Shown: positions 35,609-44,938 of the stretch, in pieces
How positions within the stretch are numbered: the first letter of the stretch is position 1
How the letters are laid out: the number at the start of each line of letters is the position of its first letter
Origin: Microcystis viridis FACHB-1342
GTDB taxonomy: Bacteria; Cyanobacteriota; Cyanobacteriia; Cyanobacteriales; Microcystaceae
Length of the DNA: 64,000 nt
Reading direction: 5' to 3'
Assembly: GCF_014698335.1 (NCBI RefSeq)
Contig: NZ_JACJSV010000004.1
Coordinates: 1 to 64,000, forward strand
Program-made: the position numbers and the translations under genes
The notes under the pieces: generated by a model
Databases searched by the model: none
Seen by the model: only the letters and a program-made list of their open reading frames with translations
What the model was told of the DNA's origin: nothing

Positions 35609-35657
35609 ACTTAATCTCATCCTTCAATGGTTGATTGAGAATGAGTAGGGAAGAGAA

Positions 35658-35729
35658 AGCCCGTGATGAGGATTGAACTCATGACCTCACCCTTACCAAG
35701 GGTGTGCTCTACCACTGAGCTACACGGGC
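35658..35729 (-). tRNA. tRNA-Thr (anticodon GGT)
   Basis: The complement folds as a 72-nt cloverleaf. The acceptor GCCCGTG pairs with CACGGGC; D-arm GCTC/GAGC; anticodon arm CACCC-TTGGTAA-GGGTG with anticodon GGT; T-arm ATGAG-TTCAATC-CTCAT. Discriminator T, no encoded CCA. It lies 11 bases downstream of tRNA-Tyr on the same strand. Confidence 0.95.
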
Positions 35730-35740
35730 ATTGATCGTGG

Positions 35741-35822
35741 TGGGCCGGGCCGGATTCGAACCAGCGTAGGCGTAGCCAACGGATTTACAGTCCGCCCCCA
35801 TTAACCACTCGGGCACCGACCC
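35741..35822 (-). tRNA. tRNA-Tyr (anticodon GTA)
   Basis: The complement is an 82-nt class II tRNA. The acceptor GGGTCGG pairs with CCGGCCC (one G-U). Anticodon loop TGTAAAT gives GTA; a long variable arm (near TTGGCTACGCC) and T-loop GGTTCGAATCC are present. Discriminator A. It precedes tRNA-Thr, probably in one transcript. Confidence 0.95.
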
Positions 35823-35907
35823 ATTAATTCCACGATTAACAATCATAGCACCCTTAGCTAAAACCCACAAGTGTTTAGGGAAAAAAATTTTTGAGCCATA
35901 AAATAAC

Positions 35908-35935
35908 TCCCGTTAAAGCCATGGCTCTAACGGGA
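35908..35935 (-). terminator. Hairpin downstream of the ferredoxin gene
   Basis: TCCCGTTA (35908-35915) and TAACGGGA (35928-35935) form an 8-bp stem, 25 bases past the ferredoxin stop. On the minus strand it is followed by a T-rich tract, consistent with intrinsic termination. Confidence 0.65.
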
Positions 35936-35959
35936 ATTTTCTGACGATCTGGAGAGAGA

Positions 35960-36280
<321 letters not shown>

Positions 36281-36699
36281 TTAATTAAATGCTAGTGAAA
36301 GCGGCAGTCTCTATAATTGCCTCTCGCTCGTCGTCAGATTGAACGATGTGAGCGAGTTTCATTTTTGATACTACGGGAAAATCTGCCTGACTCAGCCTTG
36401 CATTAGTAATGACAGTCTTAAATAAACTTAAAATAAAATTTACTTATATATCTAACCCAGAATTCTTGACGCTCCTTGCTCGATCTCTAGATAATTTCAT
36501 CCCTCTACAATCTAGCTAAACTAACCACTACTAAGCATTTGGAGCTATAATGCTAATCGTTTTTTTCGTCTTGAGCCGATTTTTATTAAATATTAATTTA
36601 ACTTATGGTTAAGATAGATGTCGATGAATTGTCTTTAACCCAGCCAAGAAATTGCTTTTCGGCACTACTGCCGGTAACACATCTAGGGAAACTAGGAAA

Positions 36700-36830
36700 A
36701 AATCTATTGACAATCAAACCAATAAATGATAGAGGGGGATAAATCCCCTGTTGCCAGGGGTAGCATCCGTTAAAACGGATGGCTAACCCTCCCTGACGAT
36801 TTCTTGGTTTTCGGATTGTCAGTTTTCCAG
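36700..36830. mobile_element. Candidate palindrome-associated (IS200/IS605-like) non-coding element
   Basis: Within the gene-free spacer 36269-36859 are two neat hairpins: CCCCTG-TTGC-CAGGGG (36745-36760) and CATCCGT-TAAA-ACGGATG (36764-36781). Imperfect inverted TTGACAATC (about 36708) and GATTGTCAG (about 36815) flank them. Neighbouring hairpins of this kind occur at ends of IS200/IS605-type elements. I see no tnpA or tnpB here. The assignment is tentative. The rest of the spacer (36269-36700) is AT-rich and presumably holds the ferredoxin promoter. Confidence 0.4.
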
Positions 36831-36859
36831 TATCTGGTTCACCGATTAGCAAACCCTAA

Positions 36860-37495
36860 TTACTTATTAGGTTGGGGAGTCATGCGTAGATAGGGTTTGA
36901 TTTCTTCAACTCCTTTGGGAAATTTGCTGCGAGCTTCTTCAGTGGGAATAGAGGGAACCACCACACAATCGCCACCGTCGGTCCAGTTAGCCGGGGTAGC
37001 CACTTGATAGTTATCGGTGAGCTGCAGGGAGTCAATTACCCGCAGGATCTCGTTAAAATTGCGTCCCGTGCTGGCAGGATAGGTAATGGTTAAACGTAAT
37101 TTTTTGTTGGGATCGATAATAAACACCGAACGTACCGTCAGATTATTGAGGGAATTGGGGTGAATCATGCCGTAGAGATCCGACACTTTGCGATCGCCAT
37201 CGGCGATAATCGGATAGTTAACGGTAGTGTTTTGAGTTTCGTTGATGTCATTAATCCAACCCCGATGGGATTCGGCACTATCCACACTCAAAGCGATCAC
37301 TTTCACATTGCGTCGCTCAAATTCTGACTTAAGACTAGCCACCGTACCTAATTCCGTGGTACAAACGGGGGTATAATCAGCCGGGTGGGAGAACAGCACC
37401 ACCCAGCTATCTCCTACCCACTGGTGAAAAGAAATCGGACCTGCACTAGAATCTTGTGTAAAATCTGGAACGATATCACCCAATTGGAGAGCCAT
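36860..37495 (-). CDS. 1-Cys peroxiredoxin (Prx6 type)
   Basis: A 211-residue thioredoxin-fold peroxiredoxin. The peroxidatic cysteine is in SHPADYTPVCTTELG (about residue 46). The later IDPNKKLRLTITYPASTGRNFNEILRVIDSLQ and TPANWTDGGDCVVVPSIP mark the Prx6 (1-Cys) subfamily. It reduces hydrogen peroxide and alkyl hydroperoxides. The second cysteine (GGDCVVV) is the typical non-resolving cysteine seen in this subfamily. The gene stands alone, with AAGGAAG-like purines upstream of the ATG. Confidence 0.93.
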   Translation of the reverse strand: MALQLGDIVPDFTQDSSAGPISFHQWVGDSWVVLFSHPADYTPVCTTELGTVASLKSEFERRNVKVIALSVDSAESHRGWINDINETQNTTVNYPIIADGDRKVSDLYGMIHPNSLNNLTVRSVFIIDPNKKLRLTITYPASTGRNFNEILRVIDSLQLTDNYQVATPANWTDGGDCVVVPSIPTEEARSKFPKGVEEIKPYLRMTPQPNK

Positions 37496-37973
37496 AATTG
37501 TGTCTTCCTTATTATGTATTTCAAGACAAGCAACAGTCTATGATGCCATAGGAGTGCTGTTCGTCAGCGATAATTTTAGGGATTTATAATAATTGGGTTA
37601 GGGGATAGGGGAATGAGGAAATGGGGGGAGTGGGGAGATAGGGAGATAGGGAAATTCAACTGTAGCAGCAGCCAGATGGCATCAGGAAAATCCTTGCCAG
37701 AAAAGGGTTTTAGCGATTTAGATTCTCCTAACCAACTTGTTCTTTGTGATCAAACCCCAAAACCGCAAAACCCTTCCCCTAGGGGGGCAAACTAGGTTAT
37801 GATCTGGTCTAATGGCATGATATAACTTTTTTAACTAGCTATCAGCGTTCAGCTAATAGCTAGGCTGCGGTGGCAAATCTCAACTACCCACCCTATGCCT
37901 AGTCGGAAAGCTGACGGCTTAATTTCTTGTCCTGATCGTTAATTTGCCTTGGTTTTAGGAGACCACAACTGCA

Positions 37974-38381
37974 ATGAAGAATCTTGTTCGTCTGCTGGCG
38001 GTAATTGCCTTGATTATCGGGAGTTTTTGGGGCAAAGTTCCCGCTCAAGCTCTCAATCTTACCTCGATCACCCTTCCCTCTCATCCCGTGGCGGTCTTAA
38101 ATGCGGCTGATGCCAAACTAACCACAGAATTTGGGGCGAAAATCGACCTCAATAACAGTGATATTCGCGATTTCCGGGACTTGAGAGGGTTCTATCCCAA
38201 TTTAGCCGGTAAAATCATCAAAAACGCCCCCTACGAAGAAGTGGAAGATGTCCTCAATATCCCCGGACTCTCGGACACTCAAAAAGAGCGTTTACAGGCT
38301 AATCTGGAGAAATTTACCGTTACTGAGCCTTCTAAAGAATTTATCGAGGGTGATGACCGTTTTAACCCCGGAGTTTACTAA
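37974..38381 (+). CDS. psbU: Photosystem II extrinsic protein PsbU
   Basis: A 135-residue precursor. A Sec-type signal peptide (LLAVIALIIGSFWGKVPAQA, about 30 residues) targets the thylakoid lumen. The mature part has the helix-hairpin-helix-like IDLNNSDIRDFRDLRGFYPNLAGKIIKNAPYEEVEDVLNIPGLSDTQKERL. PsbU (12 kDa) stabilises the oxygen-evolving cluster together with PsbO and PsbV. The 477-bp spacer before it shows AGGAG just upstream of the ATG; I see no gene or clear element in that spacer apart from A/G-rich short repeats near 37610-37650. Confidence 0.95.
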   Translation: MKNLVRLLAVIALIIGSFWGKVPAQALNLTSITLPSHPVAVLNAADAKLTTEFGAKIDLNNSDIRDFRDLRGFYPNLAGKIIKNAPYEEVEDVLNIPGLSDTQKERLQANLEKFTVTEPSKEFIEGDDRFNPGVY

Positions 38382-38573
38382 ATCTAGTTAATTACGGTTT
38401 TAAAAAAATTTCTAGGTGGGCGATCGCTCACCTTTTTCAGTGATCAGCTTCTGAAGGCAAGAGGCAAAAGAAAGAATCTGGCATACTGCCCCAAGGGAAA
38501 GACTGGCGATTTTTGCCAGAACTATAGAGAAATGAAATGCTAGAATAAATAGAATTTATCAATTAACTCCTAC

Positions 38574-40241
38574 ATGGTCGTTTCCTCGCAACTGCCGAGT
38601 TATCAAGATGTGTTAGTGGTGGGATCGGGAGCGGCGGGATTGTATGCCGCACTGTGTTTACCCCCTAACTTAAAGGTGGGTTTAATTACCAAAGAAGATT
38701 TAAAAACTGGGGCTAGTGATTGGGCGCAGGGAGGAATTGCGGCAGCCACCTCCCCGGCAGATTCCCCCGTTTTCCATTTAGAAGATACCCTGAAAGCCGG
38801 AGCGGGCTTATGCGATCGCTATGCTGTGCAGTTTTTAGTCGAGAAGGCCCCCCAAGCGATCGCTGATTTGCTGCGGTTAGGAGTTAGTTTTGATCGCTCC
38901 GGAGATGACTTAGCCCGCACTCTTGAGGCTGCCCATTCCCAGGCCCGGGTGCTGCACGCGGCCGATCGCACGGGGAGAGCGATCATCAGTACCCTGATGG
39001 AAAAAGTGACCGAGCGCCCCAATATTACCATTATTCCCCAAGCGATCGCACTGAAACTCTGGCTTGATCCGGAAGGGCAACGCTGTCAAGGTATTTGTCT
39101 GCTCCATCAAGATCATCTCTGTTGGCTGCGAGCGCAGGCAGTCATTCTGGCTACGGGAGGCGGTGGTCAAGTCTATGCCCAAACCACTAATCCCGCCGTT
39201 AGCACGGGGGATGGAGTCGCCCTCGCTTGGCGTGCTGGGGCAGTGATTCGCGACCCGGAATTTTTTCAGTTTCACCCCACCGCTTTGACTGTGCCGGGGG
39301 CACCGCGGTTTTTAATTAGTGAGGCGGTGCGCGGCGAAGGAGCGCATTTAATTGATGCTCTGGGGCGGCGTTTTGTCTTCGATTATCATCGGGCCGGAGA
39401 ATTGGCCCCCCGGGATGTGGTGAGTCGGGCGATTTTTAGCCATTTGCAGAAAACCTCCGACGATCCCGCCCATGCCAAAGTATATCTAGATTTAAGACCA
39501 ATCGAACCGGAGCGTCTGCGTTATCGTTTCCCCAATATTATCCGCATCTGTCAAAAATGGGGCATTAATGTGTTTGAGGATGTGATTCCGGTCGCCCCCG
39601 CCGCTCACTATTGGATGGGAGGAGTGGCCACAGATTTAAACGCCCGCACTTCTCTATCTGGTTTGTATGCGATCGGCGAAGCCGCTAGTACAGGTGTTCA
39701 CGGGGCTAATCGTTTAGCTAGTAATTCTCTCTTGGAATGTATTGTCTTTGCGGCAAGTTTAGCTGCAATAGGTCTGGAGCCAGAAAACTTTCTGGGGGAA
39801 AGACCCGAAAAACCCTTAGAAATTGCGGAAAACTGGCAGGAAGAACAGGAAGACTGGCAAAAAGTACGGAGAGAATTACCGATTTTAATGTGGGAAAATG
39901 CGGGAATTTGCCGATTTCAAAATGAGTTAGAAATTGCTATCCTACGGGTGCAACAGTGGAAACAACAGTTACATTCCTTAAAGATAGGCCAATTTCTCCA
40001 GAATCTTCTCCCCGACAAAGGACAATTATTTTTGTGTCCCTCGGTGCAGTTAGAAATAAGAATAGCGATCGAGACATTAAATCTTCTAGATATCGCCGAC
40101 TTAATTCTGGAAAGTGCCTTATTACGGGCAGAAAGCCGAGGTGGTCACTATCGGGGCGATTATCCAGAAATCGTAGCTAATTGGCAATTACACACGACCA
40201 TTCAAGGCCGAACCTGGCACAAAACTCCGGTACAAGCTTAA
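38574..40241 (+). CDS. nadB: L-aspartate oxidase
   Basis: A 555-residue flavoenzyme that oxidises aspartate to iminoaspartate, the first step of bacterial NAD synthesis. Motifs: the FAD-binding VVGSGAAGLYAALCL (residues 14-28), the GASDWAQGGIAAA segment, FFQFHPTAL, SEAVRGEGAHLIDALGRRF, LDLRPI, VAPAAHYWMGGV, YAIGEAASTGVHGANRLASNSLLECIVF, and the C-terminal helical domain with SRGGHYRGDYP. All expected elements of the succinate dehydrogenase-type flavoprotein are there. It stands alone. Confidence 0.95.
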   Translation: MVVSSQLPSYQDVLVVGSGAAGLYAALCLPPNLKVGLITKEDLKTGASDWAQGGIAAATSPADSPVFHLEDTLKAGAGLCDRYAVQFLVEKAPQAIADLLRLGVSFDRSGDDLARTLEAAHSQARVLHAADRTGRAIISTLMEKVTERPNITIIPQAIALKLWLDPEGQRCQGICLLHQDHLCWLRAQAVILATGGGGQVYAQTTNPAVSTGDGVALAWRAGAVIRDPEFFQFHPTALTVPGAPRFLISEAVRGEGAHLIDALGRRFVFDYHRAGELAPRDVVSRAIFSHLQKTSDDPAHAKVYLDLRPIEPERLRYRFPNIIRICQKWGINVFEDVIPVAPAAHYWMGGVATDLNARTSLSGLYAIGEAASTGVHGANRLASNSLLECIVFAASLAAIGLEPENFLGERPEKPLEIAENWQEEQEDWQKVRRELPILMWENAGICRFQNELEIAILRVQQWKQQLHSLKIGQFLQNLLPDKGQLFLCPSVQLEIRIAIETLNLLDIADLILESALLRAESRGGHYRGDYPEIVANWQLHTTIQGRTWHKTPVQA

Positions 40242-40447
40242 TTGAGCCAGTTTTTCACAGATAATCCCTCAGCGTTAAACAGTGGACTCTATCTCCGATC
40301 CCAGCAGCGGCACTATTGGCCTGACGCTGACCGGGGGCTTTTCCCAATCATCCTAGTCTATGACCCATCTCTGGAGTTGAGTGCCTCCCATCTATAGCTT
40401 TTAGGCTATCATACTTTTACCAACCCCCAAGCAGTTACATAAATTCT

Positions 40448-41551
40448 ATGATCAAACCTAATTTTTTATTGTTGTTAGCTATCGGTGTGAGCAGTTGGGG
40501 TCATGATTTTCAGGTTTTATCCAAGGTTAACGCTCAAACTTCACCTGGGTTAGAGCAAACCCAGACTTTCGCCACTTACGAGCAGTTGATGAAAGCTGGT
40601 TACGAGGCCAAAAGCCAAAAGAATTATCAACTCGCCGTGGAAAAATTTCAACAAGCTCTGGCACAACTTCCGAACGACCCCTCTGCTCAAAATGCGATCG
40701 CTAATACGAAGAAGTATCTAGGTCAAACCACCAGGGCTGCCAACGCTGGCGCCGAAAATGCGGCTTCACCAATACCATTAATTGCTGGCTCGGCCCTGTT
40801 ATCCATCGCTTTATTGGCAGCTTTACTATCGCTTTTCTTCCAATATCGTCCCAAGGGCAAAGCCTCAAAACGGCGCGAAAAGACAACTTACGCCAATCCT
40901 AAAAACCCACTCGACAACTTTTCCAGGGGCAATGGCAATCCCTTCGGCGCAGACACCAAAACTGACAGTGACATTAATGGCAGTGGTGACGAGGATTTCG
41001 ACCCTTCTTTGCCCGTACAAGCTACCTCCCGCATCCCGAACGTAGATTTAATCTTGCGTTTAATTGAAAGTCTTCGCGATAACGATCCCCGTACCCGTAG
41101 AAGGGCGGTTTGGAAGCTGGCACAGGTGTCCGATTCTAGGGCAATGCAGCCTTTAGTCGATAGCATGGTGGATGGAGATTCCTACGAACGCAGTTTAACC
41201 CTAGAAGCTCTCGCTCAAATCTGCACCCGCTCCCTGCGACCGATGAACCAAGCTTTGGCTATCTCTCTCCAGGATAAAAATCCCCAGGTGCGGAAAAATG
41301 CCATTCGGGATTTAACCAGACTCTACGATATCATGTCTCAGATCAGTCAATTAATTTGTCATGCCCTCGATGATCCCGATGAGGAAGTGCAAGAAACAGC
41401 ACGCTGGGCAGTTAGACAGTTAAATCTGCAATTAGCTCCCCGTTTAGATATTGCTCCCCTAGAAACTACTGGTGAACCAGAAGATGACGATGTACAGGAT
41501 ACTTCCTTCACCGACACCACACCGACCTTCACCGAAACTACACCCAACTGA
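40448..41551 (+). CDS. TPR and HEAT repeat protein, membrane-anchored
   Basis: A 367-residue protein. An N-terminal signal-like segment (FLLLLAIGVSSWG) is followed by one to two TPR units (residues 40-90, LMKAGYEAKSQKNYQLAVEKFQQALAQLPNDPSAQNAI), a membrane helix (about 107-130, IPLIAGSALLSIALLAALLSLFF), a basic/polar linker, and HEAT-like repeats (about 200-330: LIESLRDNDPRTRRRAVWKLAQVSDSRAMQPLVDSMVDGD). The tail is acidic and Thr-rich. Such proteins are protein-protein scaffolds; I do not know the partner. The next gene follows after nine bases, suggesting an operon. Confidence 0.82.
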   Translation: MIKPNFLLLLAIGVSSWGHDFQVLSKVNAQTSPGLEQTQTFATYEQLMKAGYEAKSQKNYQLAVEKFQQALAQLPNDPSAQNAIANTKKYLGQTTRAANAGAENAASPIPLIAGSALLSIALLAALLSLFFQYRPKGKASKRREKTTYANPKNPLDNFSRGNGNPFGADTKTDSDINGSGDEDFDPSLPVQATSRIPNVDLILRLIESLRDNDPRTRRRAVWKLAQVSDSRAMQPLVDSMVDGDSYERSLTLEALAQICTRSLRPMNQALAISLQDKNPQVRKNAIRDLTRLYDIMSQISQLICHALDDPDEEVQETARWAVRQLNLQLAPRLDIAPLETTGEPEDDDVQDTSFTDTTPTFTETTPN

Positions 41552-41560
41552 GGTGCAAAA

Positions 41561-42634
41561 TTGAGTCGAAAACTGTTATTTATCTCCACCCCCGTGGGAT
41601 TTTTGGGATCGGGGGACGGCGGTGGCGTAGAACTAACTATTTATAATCTCGCTCGCACTCTGAATAAGCAAGGGTACGCGGTGCGGGTAGTGGCTCCAGA
41701 AGCCTCGCAATTGCATGATATCCCCTTGATTACTATAGCAGGAAATGCCCAGATTTCCGCCCAAAGTCAAGGCAGGGAAGCCCCGATTTTAATGCCCGAA
41801 AATGCCGTTTTGGCCAATATGTGGCACTACGCCCAACAGGTACAAAATGAGTACGATTTAATTGTTAATTTTGCCTACGATTGGCTCCCTTTTTATCTCA
41901 CTCCTTTTTTTGCTACTCCCGTCGCCCATTTAGTCAGCATGGCTTCCGTTTCTTTGGCGATGGATCATATTATTCAAAAAACCTACCGCAGTTTTCCCCA
42001 TTTACTCGCTTTTCACACCGTCGTCCAAGCAGAAACTTTCTCAATATCTCCCCCCTATCGCTGTTTGGCTAATGGTTTAGACGTATCTTTGTATCAGTTT
42101 CGGGCCAATCCGTCCCCCTCTCTGGCCTGGGTGGGACGGATTGCCCCGGAAAAAGCTCTAGAAGATGCGATCGCCGCTTGTCAACAGTTGGGCGTACCTT
42201 TACGCGTTTTCGGTCATATTTCCGATCCTCTCTACTGGCAAAATTTACAGGATAACTATAGTTTCGATTTAGTCGATTATCGTGGGTTTTTGCCCACCAG
42301 GAGCCTACAAAAAGAGCTAGGGGACTGTTTTGGCCTGTTGATGACCCCGCGCTGGGTTGAGGCTTTTGGTAACGGAGCTATTGAAGCTTTGGCCTGTGGT
42401 GTTCCCGTAGTTGCCTATGGTCGTGGTGGTCCGGTAGAAATTATTGAAGATGGAAAAACTGGTTTTTTAGTTGAACCCGATAGTATCGAGGGATTAGTTA
42501 CGGGAATTAAAAATTTAGACCGGATCGATCGATATTCTTGTCGTGCAGTAGTGGAGCAAAAATATTCCCTAGAAGCTTTAGGAAATCGAGCTATTAATTG
42601 GTTTGAAGAAATTTTTGCTCGCAGTCAAAAATAA
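41561..42634 (+). CDS. Glycosyltransferase family 4 protein
   Basis: A 357-residue GT4-type retaining glycosyltransferase with a GT-B fold. The N-terminal FISTPVGFLGSGDGGGVELTIYNLARTLNKQGY is the acceptor-domain loop; the donor site is seen in WVGRIAPEKALEDAI, FGLLMTPRWVEAFGNGAIEALACGVPVVAYGRGGPVEII (E-x7-E). The N-terminus resembles cyanobacterial UDP-glucose:tetrahydrobiopterin glucosyltransferase, so a pteridine glycosyltransferase is possible but unproven. The start is TTG at 41561, since the conserved first strand begins directly after it. It follows the TPR/HEAT gene by nine bases. Confidence 0.85.
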   Translation: MSRKLLFISTPVGFLGSGDGGGVELTIYNLARTLNKQGYAVRVVAPEASQLHDIPLITIAGNAQISAQSQGREAPILMPENAVLANMWHYAQQVQNEYDLIVNFAYDWLPFYLTPFFATPVAHLVSMASVSLAMDHIIQKTYRSFPHLLAFHTVVQAETFSISPPYRCLANGLDVSLYQFRANPSPSLAWVGRIAPEKALEDAIAACQQLGVPLRVFGHISDPLYWQNLQDNYSFDLVDYRGFLPTRSLQKELGDCFGLLMTPRWVEAFGNGAIEALACGVPVVAYGRGGPVEIIEDGKTGFLVEPDSIEGLVTGIKNLDRIDRYSCRAVVEQKYSLEALGNRAINWFEEIFARSQK

Positions 42635-42878
42635 ATAGGCTCTCTTGGTTTAGTCTGGTTAAATCTTTATCCCAGAAGGGTTCGGGATCAACCACAGAGA
42701 CACAAAGAACACAAAGATTGATCGATCCTATGATAAGTTATACCATTTCTCTAAATGAAAACTACACATCGAATTTAAGTCACCCTTTTTAAGGGGGATT
42801 TAGGGGGATTAAACTTCTGTAGTCAGACTTTGGAGAATTGGTATTAAACTTATCACACAGAACCTAGAAGAGCCAAAA

Positions 42879-42907
42879 ACGCCTACCTCAAACTAATGGG
42901 TAGGCGT
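42879..42907. terminator. Terminator hairpin downstream of the haloperoxidase gene
   Basis: ACGCCTACC (42879-42887) and GGTAGGCGT (42899-42907) make a 9-bp stem with flanking AAAA/TTT. It lies between the convergent glycosyltransferase and haloperoxidase genes. The 292-bp spacer otherwise contains a common CACAGAGACACAAAGAACAC motif and a partial C/G-repeat unit. Confidence 0.7.
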
Positions 42908-42926
42908 AGTTTATCGATTACTCTAC

Positions 42927-44174
42927 CTAAACTCTCTGTAAAACTCTGGCATAGACAAAATCAGCCAACTGTGTACCCGACCAGAAACCGTGGTCAGCAT
43001 CCCATTGGAAGTGAACCCCCAGATAAATACGGCTGCGACCATTTTCCAAAGCCGCCGAACTAAAACTATTATAGGTGCGTTTAATCCCCTGGGCGTTAGG
43101 ATCGTCCGTGTCGGCAGTAAAAGTGACGTTATCAGTACCAAAGAAATTACGCATAATCCCAGCGTGGGCCGCCCCAAAAGTGGAATGACCAGAAACATAG
43201 GCAGGGAAAGCGGGACTAAAACGCTGACCGGCGGGATTAATTGATAGGGGTTGCCAATTGGGATCAGCTTCGGTTAAAAGATTATCATCTTGATCGGCCA
43301 GACGGATCGCTGTTTCCGGTCGCCAGAGATTAATCGGTAGCCGGTACTTAGCATCCCAAGCGACAATAGCGGCATCACCCATGACTAAACCCACTAGGGC
43401 AAATAAACGCGCCGTTTCCAGTAGAGATAAATTTCTTTGTTGGGCGACAATTTGGGTAATGCGGAACAGATGGCCGGGGGGTTTATAGGTTCCATCCACA
43501 TCATTCGCCCAGAAAAAGGCAATTATAGCCTCTTCAGCAGTACGCACAGGGGAATTGGCCGCCCCTAACAGTTTGACTTCGTTAAACTGGGCCGCATATT
43601 CAGGACTACGGAGAAGGTCGATTGTATTAGCATAGTTACCCGGAAAGGGTGGCCGAAATTGACTACCAGAAGTCATGACAAAGGGAGTCACGTCTGGCCA
43701 TTGGGGGGCAACCGCATCCCCGGATCCTGTCGGTCGCCAATCCCCCGGCTGATTACCCGGTTTATACAGGGGAGGTTGGCCAGAACCGTCATTCTGACGC
43801 AGGGTGAGAATCGAATCGGCCACGGCCTGCCCAAAGGTTTTACCTTTGGTATCGGCATCGGACATCTTAACCACGTTTAATCTTTGCAGGGATCTATCCA
43901 AAGCAGTATTAAAAGTCATGGTCAGATTGACATAAATCCGGCTAAGAATACGATGGGCCGCATAAACCGCCGCTATTTCAGGAGAAGTACCGGGATCAGG
44001 CTTTAACTGTAAATTGCTAGGATAGGGACTGTATAAATTCCCTGAAAGGGCATTAATGGCGTTAAACATCGCCACCTGTAACATCGCCCCCGCCCGGGCA
44101 ATCGGTGTCGGACCGCCACCAATTTTCCGAATGGTTTCTAAAAAAACGTCATTCCACTCGATAATTACGCTCAT
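42927..44174 (-). CDS. Vanadium-dependent haloperoxidase-like protein (PAP2 superfamily)
   Basis: About 415 residues from the ATG at 44174, preceded by a strong AAGGAGG. A helical N-terminal half (WNDVFLETIRKIGGGPTPIARAGAMLQVAMFNAINAL) is followed by the PAP2/vanadate-binding region: KYRLPINLWRPETAIR, FPAYVSGHSTFGAAHAGIMR (second motif with SGH) and SRIYLGVHFQWDADHG (third motif, R...H). These match vanadium haloperoxidase vanadate ligands. The family oxidises halides with peroxide; some cyanobacterial members are phosphatase-like, so activity is uncertain. An upstream start at 44237 lacks an SD. The gene stands alone. Confidence 0.88.
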   Translation of the reverse strand: MSVIIEWNDVFLETIRKIGGGPTPIARAGAMLQVAMFNAINALSGNLYSPYPSNLQLKPDPGTSPEIAAVYAAHRILSRIYVNLTMTFNTALDRSLQRLNVVKMSDADTKGKTFGQAVADSILTLRQNDGSGQPPLYKPGNQPGDWRPTGSGDAVAPQWPDVTPFVMTSGSQFRPPFPGNYANTIDLLRSPEYAAQFNEVKLLGAANSPVRTAEEAIIAFFWANDVDGTYKPPGHLFRITQIVAQQRNLSLLETARLFALVGLVMGDAAIVAWDAKYRLPINLWRPETAIRLADQDDNLLTEADPNWQPLSINPAGQRFSPAFPAYVSGHSTFGAAHAGIMRNFFGTDNVTFTADTDDPNAQGIKRTYNSFSSAALENGRSRIYLGVHFQWDADHGFWSGTQLADFVYARVLQRV

Positions 44175-44495
44175 ATCGTTGCCTCCTTCAATATCGCAAC
44201 TTTGACTTAACAGCCCCAGTCTATTGGATAAGTTCAACAGTAACCATAGAAGTTTAGGCTGTTAACAAGAAGTTAAGTGACATAAATCCCACTTTAAAGC
44301 ACTGGCAATTTGTCAACTACTTTTTACAAAAATTAACTATTGCAGTTATTACTTATCAGATTTGACTGTTCAGTTCACTGATGACTGTTGACTGATAACC
44401 GAAAAACCTGCCACTTGCCACTTTTCTATAGCGATTTAGTCTGATTGACGATTCGATCGTAGAATAACAACAGATCAAGAGAGTACAGGTCAAAT

Positions 44496-44765
44496 ATGCC
44501 GAAATTTGTTGTCTGGGGTAGTTATTGTGAAAATGTGCTGGAAAAACGCGCACCCTATCGTCAAGCGCATCTAGAGGGATTAAATCAACAGAAAGAACGG
44601 GGAATTCTCGTTACTATCGGACCAACGGCAGATTTAAGCCAAGTTTTCGCAATTTATCAGGCAGCCAGCGAGTCAGAAGTGCGAGAATTAATCGAATCGG
44701 ATCCCTACTGGCAAAATGGCATCTGGACAGAGTACCAAGTCAAGGAATGGATTCAAGCCATCTAA
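44496..44765 (+). CDS. YciI family protein
   Basis: An 89-residue protein with a ferredoxin-like dimeric alpha/beta barrel fold. The N-terminal FVVWGSYCENVLEKRAPYRQAHLEGLNQQKERGILVTIGPT, with the histidine and the GPT turn, and ASESEVRELIESDPYWQNGIW mark the YciI-like family. The conserved His-Asp type active site is suggested by YRQAHLEGL. The function is generally unknown. It lies between the haloperoxidase (divergent) and smc. Confidence 0.88.
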   Translation: MPKFVVWGSYCENVLEKRAPYRQAHLEGLNQQKERGILVTIGPTADLSQVFAIYQAASESEVRELIESDPYWQNGIWTEYQVKEWIQAI

Positions 44766-44938
44766 GGGGGCTATCAGCTATATTTTTCTATAAGGGTATC
44801 TTGATAAAATTTTCCAACTACGCAACTAATCAAACTCATCTCCGGTCAAGTCTGAGGATATTGTCAAGGATAAACCGGAGTTATCCCTTATCGATTCCAG
44901 CTGACAGCTGATAGCTTGCCTACTTTTTGCTTATTGCC

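Noticed and set aside
36598-36852. Reverse-strand open frame of 84 codons between the ferredoxin and peroxiredoxin genes
   Set aside because: It spans the two hairpins of a presumed non-coding element and has no ribosome site. I treat it as element DNA rather than a gene.
37613-37795. Small plus-strand open frame before psbU
   Set aside because: A/G-rich low-complexity sequence at its start and no family match.
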